Source of the DNA: an uncultured bacterium
GTDB lineage: Bacteria > Planctomycetota > JAJSAM01 > JAJVHW01
DNA: 64,000 bases
NCBI GenBank assembly: GCA_937996235.1
Contig: CALKVK010000035.1
Location: 310,001-374,000 of the forward strand
Direction: 5' to 3'
Below, one piece after another: positions 17,793 to 25,762 of this stretch. The stretch's first letter is position 1; every line of letters starts with the position of its first letter. Both the position numbers and the translations under genes were made by a program. The notes under the pieces were generated by a model. It saw nothing but the letters and a program-made list of their open reading frames with translations, ran no database searches and was not told where the DNA came from.

Positions 17793-18713
17793 ATGACGGC
17801 CGACGTGCACGCGCGCGGGGACGCGCTCCGGGAGCACTGCGTGGTGACGCGCGTGATCGACGCGCCACGGCCGCTGCTGCACACCGCTCTCACGCGGCGC
17901 GAGGCGCTGGCCCACTTCTGGGGCGCGCACGGCTGGTCGCTTCCGGGCTGCGCCGTGGACCCGCGGCCGGGCGGCGGGTTCCGTTTCGGCCTCTGCGGCG
18001 CCGACGGCGAGGACCGCGCGTGGCACGGCGTCTACGAGGACGTCGCGGACGATCGCATCGTGCTGGTCTCGGGCGACGAAGCGGCCCCCGCCGGGGCGGC
18101 GCGCGTGCAGATCGACCTCGAGCCGACGGAGGACGGCACGCGCGTCACGGTGTCGCAGTGGCGGCCGCGGGGCTCCGACTCACCGCCCCTCGACGAGCGC
18201 GGCTGGGCCGAGTGCCTGGAGCGGCTCGACGCGCACGTCCACGTGGCGTGGGACTTCCTGCAGCCGCGCATCCGCCGCGCAGGCGGCCGGCGCGAGCACG
18301 CCGACCCGCGCACGGACTTCGGCCTGCTCGTCCTGCGCGCCGTCGCGGCCGTGCCGCTCCTCGCCGATGCGGTGTACGCGCTGATCGTCGCGCAGCCGGA
18401 GCCGGGCAACCTGCCGCGCGACTCCGCAGGGCTGCGGGTGATCAGCGCCCTGCGCATCGTCGCGTCCGCGGCGCTGCTGCTCGGACTCCGCACGCGCGAG
18501 GCGGCGGGCCTGTCGCTCGCGACCCTCGCGGTCGCCGGCGCCTCCGGTCAGGTTCCCGGCCTGGACGGGCCTCCGGGCCGGATCAGGATCGACAGCGGCG
18601 TCCAGGGCACCCTGGTGCTGGCGGGTGTGCTCGTCGCCGTCTGCCTCATGGGCCCCGGGCGGTTCTCCGTGGACCACGTGCTGCGCCGCGCGCGCTTGCG
18701 CGACGAGGGCTGA
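17793..18713 (+). CDS. SRPBCC (AHSA1-like) domain fused to a DoxX-like membrane domain
   Basis: 306 residues. The start at 17793 is preferred over 17769 because GGGGAGG lies 5 nt before it. Residues 1-160 form an SRPBCC/AHSA1-type ligand-binding domain (VTRVIDAPRPLLHTALT, GCAVDPRPGGGFRFGL, WHGVYEDVADDRIVLV, VQIDLEPTEDGTRVTV). Residues about 170-300 hold four hydrophobic segments with DoxX/DUF4345-like spacing (LVLRAVAAVPLLADAVYALI, ALRIVASAALLLGLRTREAAG, GVQGTLVLAGVLVAVCLMG). A soluble lipid- or ligand-binding module tethered to a four-helix membrane unit is unusual. The function is unknown. Confidence 0.72.
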   Translation: MTADVHARGDALREHCVVTRVIDAPRPLLHTALTRREALAHFWGAHGWSLPGCAVDPRPGGGFRFGLCGADGEDRAWHGVYEDVADDRIVLVSGDEAAPAGAARVQIDLEPTEDGTRVTVSQWRPRGSDSPPLDERGWAECLERLDAHVHVAWDFLQPRIRRAGGRREHADPRTDFGLLVLRAVAAVPLLADAVYALIVAQPEPGNLPRDSAGLRVISALRIVASAALLLGLRTREAAGLSLATLAVAGASGQVPGLDGPPGRIRIDSGVQGTLVLAGVLVAVCLMGPGRFSVDHVLRRARLRDEG

Positions 18714-18741
18714 ACCGAGCGCGCGCGCGCGCGGCCCCGCG

Positions 18742-19428
18742 TCAGTTCACCTGGCTCCAGAAGCGCCCGTCGCGGCCGGTCGCGCCGACGGCCGCGATGC
18801 CGGTGATCGTCGCGAGGCTGCCGCCCGCGCGGAACGCCTGGCCGGCGCCGATGTTCAGGTTGGGGTCGTCCTTCCAGGTCACGTGCCCCTGCTGGTTCGT
18901 GAAGAACGTCCGCACGCCCGAGCTGCCGTGGTTCAGCGGCGCGGCGTAGCAGCTCCACGTCGTCTCGCACAGCTCGGTGTCGGTGTTCGCCCCGAACGTC
19001 GTGGCGCGCTCGTGCAGCGCCGTGCCGCCGGCCCCCGGCAGGACCATGTCGAAGCGGTAGCCCGACGACTGCGCGAACACCTGCAGCGTCCCCGCGAGGA
19101 CGCGGAAGCGCCCGGGGAGGATCGGCGGGTTCAGCAGCTTGCCGCCCGTGCTCGAGCCGTCCGCCGCCGTGCGGATCGTCGCCGCGCCGGAGAGCTCGCG
19201 GAACAGGCCGTACTCGCCGGTGCCGTCGCGGTCGACGTCGCACGCGCAGCTCGACTGGAACTGCGCCTGCGCCGTCGCGACCGTGCGCAGGGTGGCGACG
19301 GCCGACGTCTCGTTCGCGTTGAGGCGCGCCGAGAGGAGGTTCGGAATCGCGATCGCGGCGATGATCGCGATGATCGCGATGACGATCATCAACTCGATCA
19401 GCGTGAATCCGCGCAGACGACGCTGCAT
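18742..19428 (-). CDS. Type IV/II pseudopilin (first of two tandem paralogues)
   Basis: 228 residues. It has a short basic leader and prepilin cleavage site RLRG|FTLIE, with the conserved Glu at +5, then a long hydrophobic helix (LMIVIAIIAIIAAIAIPNLL). The globular part has a DxDxDG-like calcium motif (CDVDRDGTGEYG) and two Cys-bearing segments (SSCACD, LCETTWSCYA) that may form disulfides. The ending is GRDGRFWSQVN. ATG 19428 follows GGGGAGAG. It is processed by a PilD-type peptidase encoded elsewhere. The paralogue upstream has the same length and layout, so the pair arose by tandem duplication. Confidence 0.9.
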   Translation of the reverse strand: MQRRLRGFTLIELMIVIAIIAIIAAIAIPNLLSARLNANETSAVATLRTVATAQAQFQSSCACDVDRDGTGEYGLFRELSGAATIRTAADGSSTGGKLLNPPILPGRFRVLAGTLQVFAQSSGYRFDMVLPGAGGTALHERATTFGANTDTELCETTWSCYAAPLNHGSSGVRTFFTNQQGHVTWKDDPNLNIGAGQAFRAGGSLATITGIAAVGATGRDGRFWSQVN

Positions 19429-19541
19429 CAAGCTCTCCCCTCCCCGGCATGCCCGCGCCGAGGAGCCCGGATAACCCGCGCGCGATGCAGCGACCGCGCA
19501 CACTCCCGTGTCGGTACGCGAAGGCGCGCGACTTGAGCGCG

Positions 19542-20228
19542 TCAGTCCACGCGCTGCCAGAGCGCTCCGTCGCGGCCGAGGGCGCCGACCGCGGCGCGCC
19601 CGGTGATGCCGTCGTCCGGGCCGCCGACCGCGAACGCGGCGCCGGGGGACACCGAGCGCGGTCCCGCCTCGCGCCAGGTCAGCGCGCCGTCCTGGTTCTG
19701 GAAGAAGATGCGCCCGCCCGTCACGTCGGGCTCGGCCGGCAGCGCGTAGCAGCACCACGCGCTCTCGCAGAGGTCGGTGTCGAGGGGCGGCGCGAACGGT
19801 GGCAGCCGCTCCTGCGCGCCGACGCCGCCCGCCGCCGGCAGGTACAGGTCGAAGCAGTACCCCGCGTCCTGGGCGTACAGCAGCACGCCGCCGCGCAGCT
19901 TCCGGAAGCGCGGCGCGAGGAGCGGCGGCGTGCGCAGGGCGCCGAGCGCGTTCGCGCCGTCCGGCTCGGTCCGCACGGGGACGCCGCTCGCGAGCTCGCG
20001 CAGGAGGCCGTACTCGCCGCGGCCGTCGCCGTCCACGTCGCACGTGGCGTCGGCCTGGAACTGCGCCTGGGCGAGGGCGATGATGCGCAGGTTCGAGACG
20101 GCGTTCATCTCGTTGCCACGGCGCCGCGCCGAGGCGAACGCCGCGACGCCGACCGCGAGCAGGCCCGCGATCGCCGTCACGACGACGACGAGCTCCGTCA
20201 GCGTGAATCCGCGCGCCGCGCCCCTCAC
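19542..20228 (-). CDS. Type IV/II pseudopilin paralogue
   Basis: 228 residues from GTG 20228. This start is chosen because GGGGAGAG precedes it exactly as in the neighbouring paralogue, and it yields a short leader (RGAARG|FTLTE). The upstream ATG 20282 would give an unusually long leader. The hydrophobic helix (LVVVVTAIAGLLAVGVAAFA) is less canonical than in the first copy. The motifs CDVDGDGRGEYG, LCESAWCCYA and the ending GRDGALWQRVD match the paralogue position by position. It is likely co-expressed with it; the 113-bp gap carries no obvious terminator. No assembly ATPase or secretin is in the window. Confidence 0.87.
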   Translation of the reverse strand: MRGAARGFTLTELVVVVTAIAGLLAVGVAAFASARRRGNEMNAVSNLRIIALAQAQFQADATCDVDGDGRGEYGLLRELASGVPVRTEPDGANALGALRTPPLLAPRFRKLRGGVLLYAQDAGYCFDLYLPAAGGVGAQERLPPFAPPLDTDLCESAWCCYALPAEPDVTGGRIFFQNQDGALTWREAGPRSVSPGAAFAVGGPDDGITGRAAVGALGRDGALWQRVD

Positions 20229-20478
20229 GAGGCGATCTCTCCCCTTCCCGACCGTGCGTTGTCGGGAAGCCCGGATCGACATCGCGGCGCAGCGACCGCG
20301 AACGTCCCCTCTTCGGCACGCAACGCCCCCGCACTCGAGCCCGCTCTGCGACTCCGACCTCACGGAGCCGTCCGGACGCCGCCGCCGAGGCCGGTGGATG
20401 CGCGCGCGCGCCCGATCGGCGAAACTTGGAGGCGGTGCGGGGAGCAGGCGTGCGGCGGTCTCTCGAGAGGAGTGTGTG

Positions 20479-20931
20479 ATGTCGCAGCGCGAAGCGATCG
20501 TGAACTGGTTCCGGAGGGTGTGGACGGAGGAGGACGAGAGCGCGATCGACACGTACTTCGTCGGCGAGGGACTGGCGTTCGGCCTGTCGGAGCGCCCGAT
20601 GCAGGGCCCGCCCGACTTCAAGCCGTTCCACCGCGCGCTGTGCGCGCAGCTCACGGGGTTCCGCTTCACGATCGACGACTACGTCGAGTCGAAGGACCGC
20701 ATCTGGGCGATCTGCCACCTCGACGCGGTGACCCGCGACGCGGCCGCGCGTCCCGTCACCCTGCGCGGCTTCCTCACGGCCACGTGCCGCGACGGCAGGA
20801 TCGTCGAGGCCTACAACCTCTGGGACTTCCTCGACCTGTACGCGCAGATGGGACAGCTCCCGCGCGACGCGTTCGCCCTCGGACTGGCCGGCAAGCTCGG
20901 CGCCGCGCGCGCCGGCGGCCCCGCGGCGTAG
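20479..20931 (+). CDS. SnoaL-like (NTF2-fold) protein
   Basis: 150 residues of the NTF2/SnoaL ester-cyclase-like fold: an N-terminal helix pair (AIVNWFRRVWTEEDESAIDTYF), then strands with GFRFTIDDYVESKDRIWAIC and the family-type ending GRIVEAYNLWDFLDLYAQMG. Members are small polyketide cyclases or stress-linked proteins of unknown substrate. ATG 20479 follows GAGAGGAG. It is divergent from the pseudopilin pair. Confidence 0.78.
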   Translation: MSQREAIVNWFRRVWTEEDESAIDTYFVGEGLAFGLSERPMQGPPDFKPFHRALCAQLTGFRFTIDDYVESKDRIWAICHLDAVTRDAAARPVTLRGFLTATCRDGRIVEAYNLWDFLDLYAQMGQLPRDAFALGLAGKLGAARAGGPAA

Positions 20932-21206
20932 CCGGCGGCGCCTCGCCGGGCGCGCGCGTGGGCCCGGGCGACGGACGACGACGCACGCACCGGAGCGGCT
21001 CGGTCACACGCACGCTGCGGTAGATCTCCGCGTGTCGTCGATCGACCCCCTGAGCTGCGATTCGCCGGGAACTCCACGCGTTCCCGCGCATCGGGCCACG
21101 ATCGAGTCCGAGCTCGCCCCGGTCGGCTGACCCCGCGCGACGACGAGGCCCGCGCGTCGGGCTCGGCGCATCGAGCGACACGGATCTCGCTGGACGCTCG
21201 TCCATC

Positions 21207-21215
21207 ATCCTGGAT
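21207..21215 (+). promoter_or_regulatory. Short palindrome upstream of the XRE-cupin regulator
   Basis: ATCC-T-GGAT lies 11 bp before the regulator's ATG, next to a TAGAAC that could serve as a -10 box. It is a possible autoregulatory half of a larger operator. The motif is short and may be chance. Confidence 0.25.
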
Positions 21216-21226
21216 AGAACTCCGGC

Positions 21227-21823
21227 ATGCAGGACGACTCCGGCGATGTGACGGCGCGCGTGGCGGCGCGGGTCCACGAACTCCGTGCGGAGCGCGGGCT
21301 CTCGCTCGAGGCGCTCGCGGCGGCGAGCGGCGTGAGTCGCTCGATGATCTCGCTCGTCGAGCGCGGCGAGAGCAGCCCCACGGCCGTCGTGCTCGCGAAG
21401 CTCGCGAACGGGCTCGGCGTCACGCTCGGCGCGCTGCTCGAGGACGACGTGCGGGTTCGCGGCGCGGGTCCGGTCGCACGCCGCGCCGACCAGCCCGTGT
21501 GGCGCGACCCGGAGAGCGGCTACCGCCGCCGCACCGTCACGCCGGCGGGGAGCGGCCAGCCGGTCGAGATCGTCGAGATCGAGTTCCCCGCGGGCCGCCG
21601 CGTCACGTTCGAGGCGCTGCCGGGTGCGGTCCACGTGTGGCAGCAGGTGTGGGTGCTCGCGGGCACGCTCGAGGTGACGATGGACGACGCGTGCCACCTG
21701 CTGCGCGAGGGCGACTGCCTGGTGATGCGGCCCGACCGCACGCTCACCACGTTCCGCAACCCGACGCGACGCAGCACGCGCTACGCCGTCGTCCTCGCCG
21801 CGTTCGGCGCGGGTCTGCGATGA
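21227..21823 (+). CDS. XRE-family regulator with C-terminal cupin domain
   Basis: 198 residues. The N-terminus is a helix-turn-helix of the XRE/Cro type (about 5-65: VHELRAERGLSLEALAAASG, SRSMISLVERGESSPT). The C-terminus (about 100-195) is a cupin with VHVWQQVWVLAGTLEVTMDD and LREGDCLVMRP, a layout seen in regulators that sense a small ligand such as an amino acid or polyamine. It overlaps the acetyltransferase start by 4 nt (ATGA), so the pair is translationally coupled and the enzyme may modify the ligand sensed here. Confidence 0.9.
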   Translation: MQDDSGDVTARVAARVHELRAERGLSLEALAAASGVSRSMISLVERGESSPTAVVLAKLANGLGVTLGALLEDDVRVRGAGPVARRADQPVWRDPESGYRRRTVTPAGSGQPVEIVEIEFPAGRRVTFEALPGAVHVWQQVWVLAGTLEVTMDDACHLLREGDCLVMRPDRTLTTFRNPTRRSTRYAVVLAAFGAGLR

Positions 21824-22347
21824 CGACCGCGCCGGCGATCCGCCGCCCGGGGCGCCTGGACGACGCGCTCGTCTCGGCGCTGGCCGAGCTGCTCGTCGAC
21901 AGCGTCGAGGGCGACGCATCCGTCGGCTTCCTGCACCCGCTGTCGCGCGAGCGTGCGCTCGCCTTCTTCGACGCCGTCGCAGCCGACGTCGCCGCCGGGC
22001 GCCGCGCCGTCCTCGTCGCGGAGGACGCCGACGGCGTCTGCGGCACCGTGCAGCTCGTGCTCGGCCTGCCCGAGAACCAGCCGCACCGCGCAGAACTCGT
22101 GAAGCTGCTCGTGCACCGCCGCGCGCGCCGGCGCGGCGTCGCGACCGCGCTCATGCACGCCGTGGAGCGCACCGCACTCGACTGCGGGCGCTGGCTCCTC
22201 GTCCTCGACGCCGTCACGGGCGGGACCGCGGCGCGGCTCTACGAGTCGCTCGGCTGGGTGCGCGCCGGCGACATCCCCGACTACGCGCTCGCCCCGCGCG
22301 GCGGCCTCGTCGGCACGACGTACTACTACCGCGATCTCCGCGGCTGA
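21820..22347 (+). CDS. GNAT-family N-acetyltransferase
   Basis: 175 residues. The acetyl-CoA-binding core is visible as KLLVHRRARRRGVATALMHAVE (motif A, R-x-x-G-x-G/A) followed by ARLYESLGWVRAGDIPDYAL. It transfers an acetyl group from acetyl-CoA to an amine; the acceptor is unknown. It starts inside the stop codon of the XRE-cupin gene, so it is co-translated with it. A small GC hairpin (22355-22373) follows the stop and could be a weak terminator. Confidence 0.9.
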   Translation: MTTAPAIRRPGRLDDALVSALAELLVDSVEGDASVGFLHPLSRERALAFFDAVAADVAAGRRAVLVAEDADGVCGTVQLVLGLPENQPHRAELVKLLVHRRARRRGVATALMHAVERTALDCGRWLLVLDAVTGGTAARLYESLGWVRAGDIPDYALAPRGGLVGTTYYYRDLRG

Positions 22348-22420
22348 CGCGCGAGGCGTCAGCGCGCGACGCCGCTGCGTCCGGTTGTCGCGACGGGGAC
22401 GGGCGAGTACGCTGCCTCGC

Positions 22421-23965
22421 ATGAGGCAGGGGCGAGGGCTGCTCGCGGCCAAGGTTGTCGTTGCCGCGATTGCGGTCTGGGCACCGGGCCGCTCGGCGGC
22501 GCGAGCCGAGGACGCGCCCGCAGGCGACGTCGCGGCAGATCGCGCGCCGTTCCAGGCGCGCGTGGACGCGGCGATCGACGCCGGCGTGGCGTGGCTGCGC
22601 GGGATCCAGCGTGACGACGGCACGTTCCGCCTCGAGCCGGGGTCACCGATCGCCGGCCGGCCGGTGCGAGGGGACCTCCCGCAGGGAGATCCCTCGCAGG
22701 ACTGGCCGGGAGGGCCGTGGGACAAGGGTCTCGACGCGCTCTGCGTGTACACCCTCGCGGCCTGTGACGTGCCCGTGGACGATCCGGCCCTCGAGCGCGG
22801 GTTCGACGCGCTGCGCCGCCACTGGCGCGGCCGCGAGCCGGGCGACGACGCCCTGCGTCGGCGCGGGGCCGGCGACGGCATCTCGACGTACTTCGTCGCG
22901 TGCTGCCTGCTCGCGCTCGACGCGCGCCACAACCGCGGTGTCACAGCCCTCGGCAAGGGCGCGCCACCTCGGTCGCAGCGAGCCACCGTGCCCGTCGGCG
23001 CGACCGATAGCGCGTGGGCGGCCGAGCTGGTCGCATGGCTCGTGGATGCGCAGGACGACGGCAGGACGCCGCGCAACGCAAGACCTCTGGACGGGTGGCG
23101 CCGTCCGCAGCCCAAGGACTCCGACGCGACGGCGACGACGCCGAGCAGTACGCCGACGCTCGCCGAGGGCGGCGGCTTCGGCTACGACCGGAGCGACATC
23201 TCCTGGTCATACCACGACCACAGCAACTCGCAGTTCGCGCTGCTCGGCCTGAAGTCCGGCGCGCGCCTCGGCGTCGCAATCGACGACGCAGTCTGGCTGC
23301 GTTCGTTGCGGCACTTCATCGCTGCGCAGGCGAAGGAGGGACCGGAGGTCCCGAGGGTGGATGCGCGCGGCGCGGCGTCCGCCTCGCGCGCGACGTCCGA
23401 CGCTGCCGGACCCACGGACCACGCGCGAGGCTGGGCATACAGCTGCGCTGGTTCGCGCTTCGACCCCGCGCGCAATCTCGGCGCGCGCCCGGATGTCGCG
23501 GAGTGGGGGCCCTCGATGACCGCAGGCGGCGTCTCGTCGCTCGTGATCTGCCGCAGCGAGCTCGACGGTGCGCGCGTGTTCGACGCGGGCACCGCTGCAC
23601 TCACGGAGACGGCGATCCGCGACGGCCTCGCATGGCTCGCACTCGACCTGGACGCGCTGACGACCGCGCCATCCGGGCCCGCCGCGCGGCGTCGGAACGA
23701 CGGCCTCGACGACTTCTACTTCCTGTACGGACTCGAGCGGGCGTGCGTGCTCGCCGGGGTGACGCGCGTCGGCGCGTGCGACTGGTGGTTCACCGGGGCG
23801 GAGCGGATACTCGAGCGCCAGGAGGAGTCCGGGGCGTTCCGCTCGCGCTCGATTGGCTACGGCAACGGCCGGCGCGAGATCGACACCTGCTTCGCACTGC
23901 TGTTCCTGCGCCGCGCGGTGTTCCGCGTCCCGGACGCCACCACGACGACGCCGTCGTCGAAGTGA
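22421..23965 (+). CDS. Secreted squalene-cyclase/prenyltransferase-like toroid protein
   Basis: 514 residues with a signal peptide (GLLAAKVVVAAIAVWAPGRSAARA). It consists of alpha-toroid repeats of the terpenoid cyclase/prenyltransferase superfamily: GVAWLRGIQRDDGTFRLE, LDALCVYTLAACDV, FGYDRSDISWSYHDHSNSQF, MTAGGVSSLVICRSEL, FYFLYGLERACVLAG, ILERQEESGAF and TCFALLFLRRAV. The DxDD or QW-type catalytic motifs of true squalene cyclases are not evident. Secretion argues against a hopanoid cyclase, so a structural or ligand-binding role fits better. Such proteins are frequent in Planctomycetota. ATG 22421 is chosen at the signal peptide; no strong ribosome site is visible. Confidence 0.8.
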   Translation: MRQGRGLLAAKVVVAAIAVWAPGRSAARAEDAPAGDVAADRAPFQARVDAAIDAGVAWLRGIQRDDGTFRLEPGSPIAGRPVRGDLPQGDPSQDWPGGPWDKGLDALCVYTLAACDVPVDDPALERGFDALRRHWRGREPGDDALRRRGAGDGISTYFVACCLLALDARHNRGVTALGKGAPPRSQRATVPVGATDSAWAAELVAWLVDAQDDGRTPRNARPLDGWRRPQPKDSDATATTPSSTPTLAEGGGFGYDRSDISWSYHDHSNSQFALLGLKSGARLGVAIDDAVWLRSLRHFIAAQAKEGPEVPRVDARGAASASRATSDAAGPTDHARGWAYSCAGSRFDPARNLGARPDVAEWGPSMTAGGVSSLVICRSELDGARVFDAGTAALTETAIRDGLAWLALDLDALTTAPSGPAARRRNDGLDDFYFLYGLERACVLAGVTRVGACDWWFTGAERILERQEESGAFRSRSIGYGNGRREIDTCFALLFLRRAVFRVPDATTTTPSSK

Positions 23966-23989
23966 TCGGCGGCGCGCCGCCGCCCGCGC

Positions 23990-24553
23990 TCAGCCGCGGC
24001 GGTGCTCCATCCAGCCTTCGGCCGTCCACGTCGCCGCCTCCGGGCCGAGGAGCCGCTCCACCACGTGGAGTGCGGCGTCGATCCCCGCCGTCACTCCGGC
24101 GGAGGTGACCACGCGCCCGGCGTCGACGAAGCGCGGTCCCGCGACCACGTTGCACGCGGGCGCGGCGCGCGCGAGCCCCTCGCGTCCCCACGTGTGTGTG
24201 GTGGCGTCGAGACCGTCGAGCAGCCCGAGCCGGGCCAGCAGCAGCGCGCCGAAACACACCGCCAGCACGATCTCGGCTTCGGCGGAGGCGCGCAGGACCC
24301 ACGCGCGCCCCGCCTCGCCGACCTGTCCGAGGTCGCCGCCGGGAACGACGACGACGTCCGCGCGCGGCGCGTCGTCGCAGGTGTGCGACGGGACGAGCTC
24401 GATGCCCCCCATCGTGCGCAAGGGCCCGGGGCGCTCCGCCACCGTCAGCACCTCGAAGGCCTTCCCCTCCGCCGCGACGACGAAGACCTCCGCCGGACCG
24501 GCGAAGTCCAGGAGTTCGACACCGGGGAACACGAGGATCGCGACGCGTCGCAT
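23990..24553 (-). CDS. DJ-1/PfpI (class I glutamine amidotransferase-like) protein
   Basis: 187 residues. It shows the DJ-1/ThiJ/PfpI fold: VAILVFPGVELLDFAGPAEV at the start, VVVVPGGDLG and the nucleophile elbow LAVCFGALLLA with Cys100. Similar length and motifs occur in isonitrile-hydratase-like members. Activities in the family range from glyoxalase/deglycase to isonitrile hydration and cannot be separated here. It converges on the toroid-protein gene with a 24-bp gap. Confidence 0.87.
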   Translation of the reverse strand: MRRVAILVFPGVELLDFAGPAEVFVVAAEGKAFEVLTVAERPGPLRTMGGIELVPSHTCDDAPRADVVVVPGGDLGQVGEAGRAWVLRASAEAEIVLAVCFGALLLARLGLLDGLDATTHTWGREGLARAAPACNVVAGPRFVDAGRVVTSAGVTAGIDAALHVVERLLGPEAATWTAEGWMEHRRG

Positions 24554-24620
24554 GACGAGAGTCTCCCGCCGCGGCGCGTCGCGCGCGAGCGCGGGCCGAG
24601 GCGCGGCGTCGCGCCGCCCG

Positions 24621-25661
24621 CTACTGCGCCGCGGCCTTCTGCCGGTTGAGCTCTGCGCTCTTCTCGCTCACGAACGCGTGGAACGCCGCCTCGAACGCGG
24701 CGGGGTCGCGGTGCAGGCGCTTGAACGACGCGAACAGCACCGCCGGCGCGAACTCGGGCACCGGGCTGCCCGTCTTCGCGTAGTCGCGGAGCGCCTGGAG
24801 ATACGCCTTGCGCGACGCTTCGGAGGCCTCCCACACGAACTCGGTGAGGAGGACGGCGGCACCGTAGAGGCGGTCCGGGTGCGAATCGAAGTCGGCGGGC
24901 CGCGCCGCGAAGAGCTCGTCCAGCGACGGGAACGTGCTGCCACCTTCGGCGGTCAGGAGCGCGCGCACCTTGTCCCCGTACTGCTCGCCGATCCCCCCGA
25001 GACGGGCCGGCATGGCGGCGGCGTCCTGCAGGTGACTCCAGCGCAGGAAGTGCGCGAACCCGAGCGGCACGCAGGCGCCGACCGGCTGCTCTGGCCTGCT
25101 GTAGCGGAGCCCCAGTCGGTCGTTCAGGCACTGGAGCCCGCCCCAGTCGAGCAGCGTCGGGATGCTCACCGGCTCGTCGTCGCTCGCGACGACGCCGAGC
25201 ACGGCGGACTGACCGTTGTCGTAGAACGCGGTGCCCTGCGTGTTCGCGACGAACCCGAGGGCGCGTCCGGCTTCCGCCATCGCGTCGCGCGTGCGTTCGA
25301 GCCGCACGCTCATGCGGTGGACGCGCTCCGCGTCCTCGACCTTCGCCAGGGCGACGGGCCCGGTCGTCGCAAAGCGCCGGACGGCCGCAGCGTCCGCGCG
25401 GCGCGACTTCGGCAGCACGTCGGCCTTCGCGAACTCCGCGTCGAGGCGCGTCGCCAGGTCCTCGAGCAGCTCGACGATCCGCCGGCCGCGCGCGATGTCG
25501 CCGTCTTCGGGCAGCGTCGGGAGCTCGAGCGCGTAGCGGGGCCCCACCACGAAACGCGGCGGCTCCGATGCGGCGCCACCCGCGCCGCGCGCCGGTGACG
25601 ATCCGGCCAACACGCACGGCACGGCGAAGAGACCCAGGACGACGGCGACGAGACCCCGCAC
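24621..25661 (-). CDS. Secreted protein of unknown function
   Basis: 346 residues with a signal peptide (GLVAVVLGLFAVPCVLAGSSPA). The mature part is helical and contains LATRLDAEFAKADVLP, FVANTQGTAFYDNGQ, LLDWGGLQCLNDRLGLRY, SLDELFAARPADFDSHPDRL and a late helix LTEFVWEASEASRKAYL. The overall pattern resembles proteins that Planctomycetota encode with a gluzincin-like (DUF1570-type) layout, but I see no HExxH motif. I therefore give no function. It stands alone between a DJ-1-like gene and a hydrolase gene. Confidence 0.7.
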   Translation of the reverse strand: MRGLVAVVLGLFAVPCVLAGSSPARGAGGAASEPPRFVVGPRYALELPTLPEDGDIARGRRIVELLEDLATRLDAEFAKADVLPKSRRADAAAVRRFATTGPVALAKVEDAERVHRMSVRLERTRDAMAEAGRALGFVANTQGTAFYDNGQSAVLGVVASDDEPVSIPTLLDWGGLQCLNDRLGLRYSRPEQPVGACVPLGFAHFLRWSHLQDAAAMPARLGGIGEQYGDKVRALLTAEGGSTFPSLDELFAARPADFDSHPDRLYGAAVLLTEFVWEASEASRKAYLQALRDYAKTGSPVPEFAPAVLFASFKRLHRDPAAFEAAFHAFVSEKSAELNRQKAAAQ

Positions 25662-25762
25662 ACACCCTCCTCCGGCGGCGACGCGGCGCCGCGGTTCGAC
25701 CCGACCGGATGCTATCCCCCCGTGCCGAACTGCTCAGGGGTGTCGAGTGTGCGGGGCGGCAC

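Noticed and set aside
22421..23965. True squalene-hopene cyclase
   Set aside because: It has a signal peptide and no clear DxDD motif, so only the toroid fold can be claimed.
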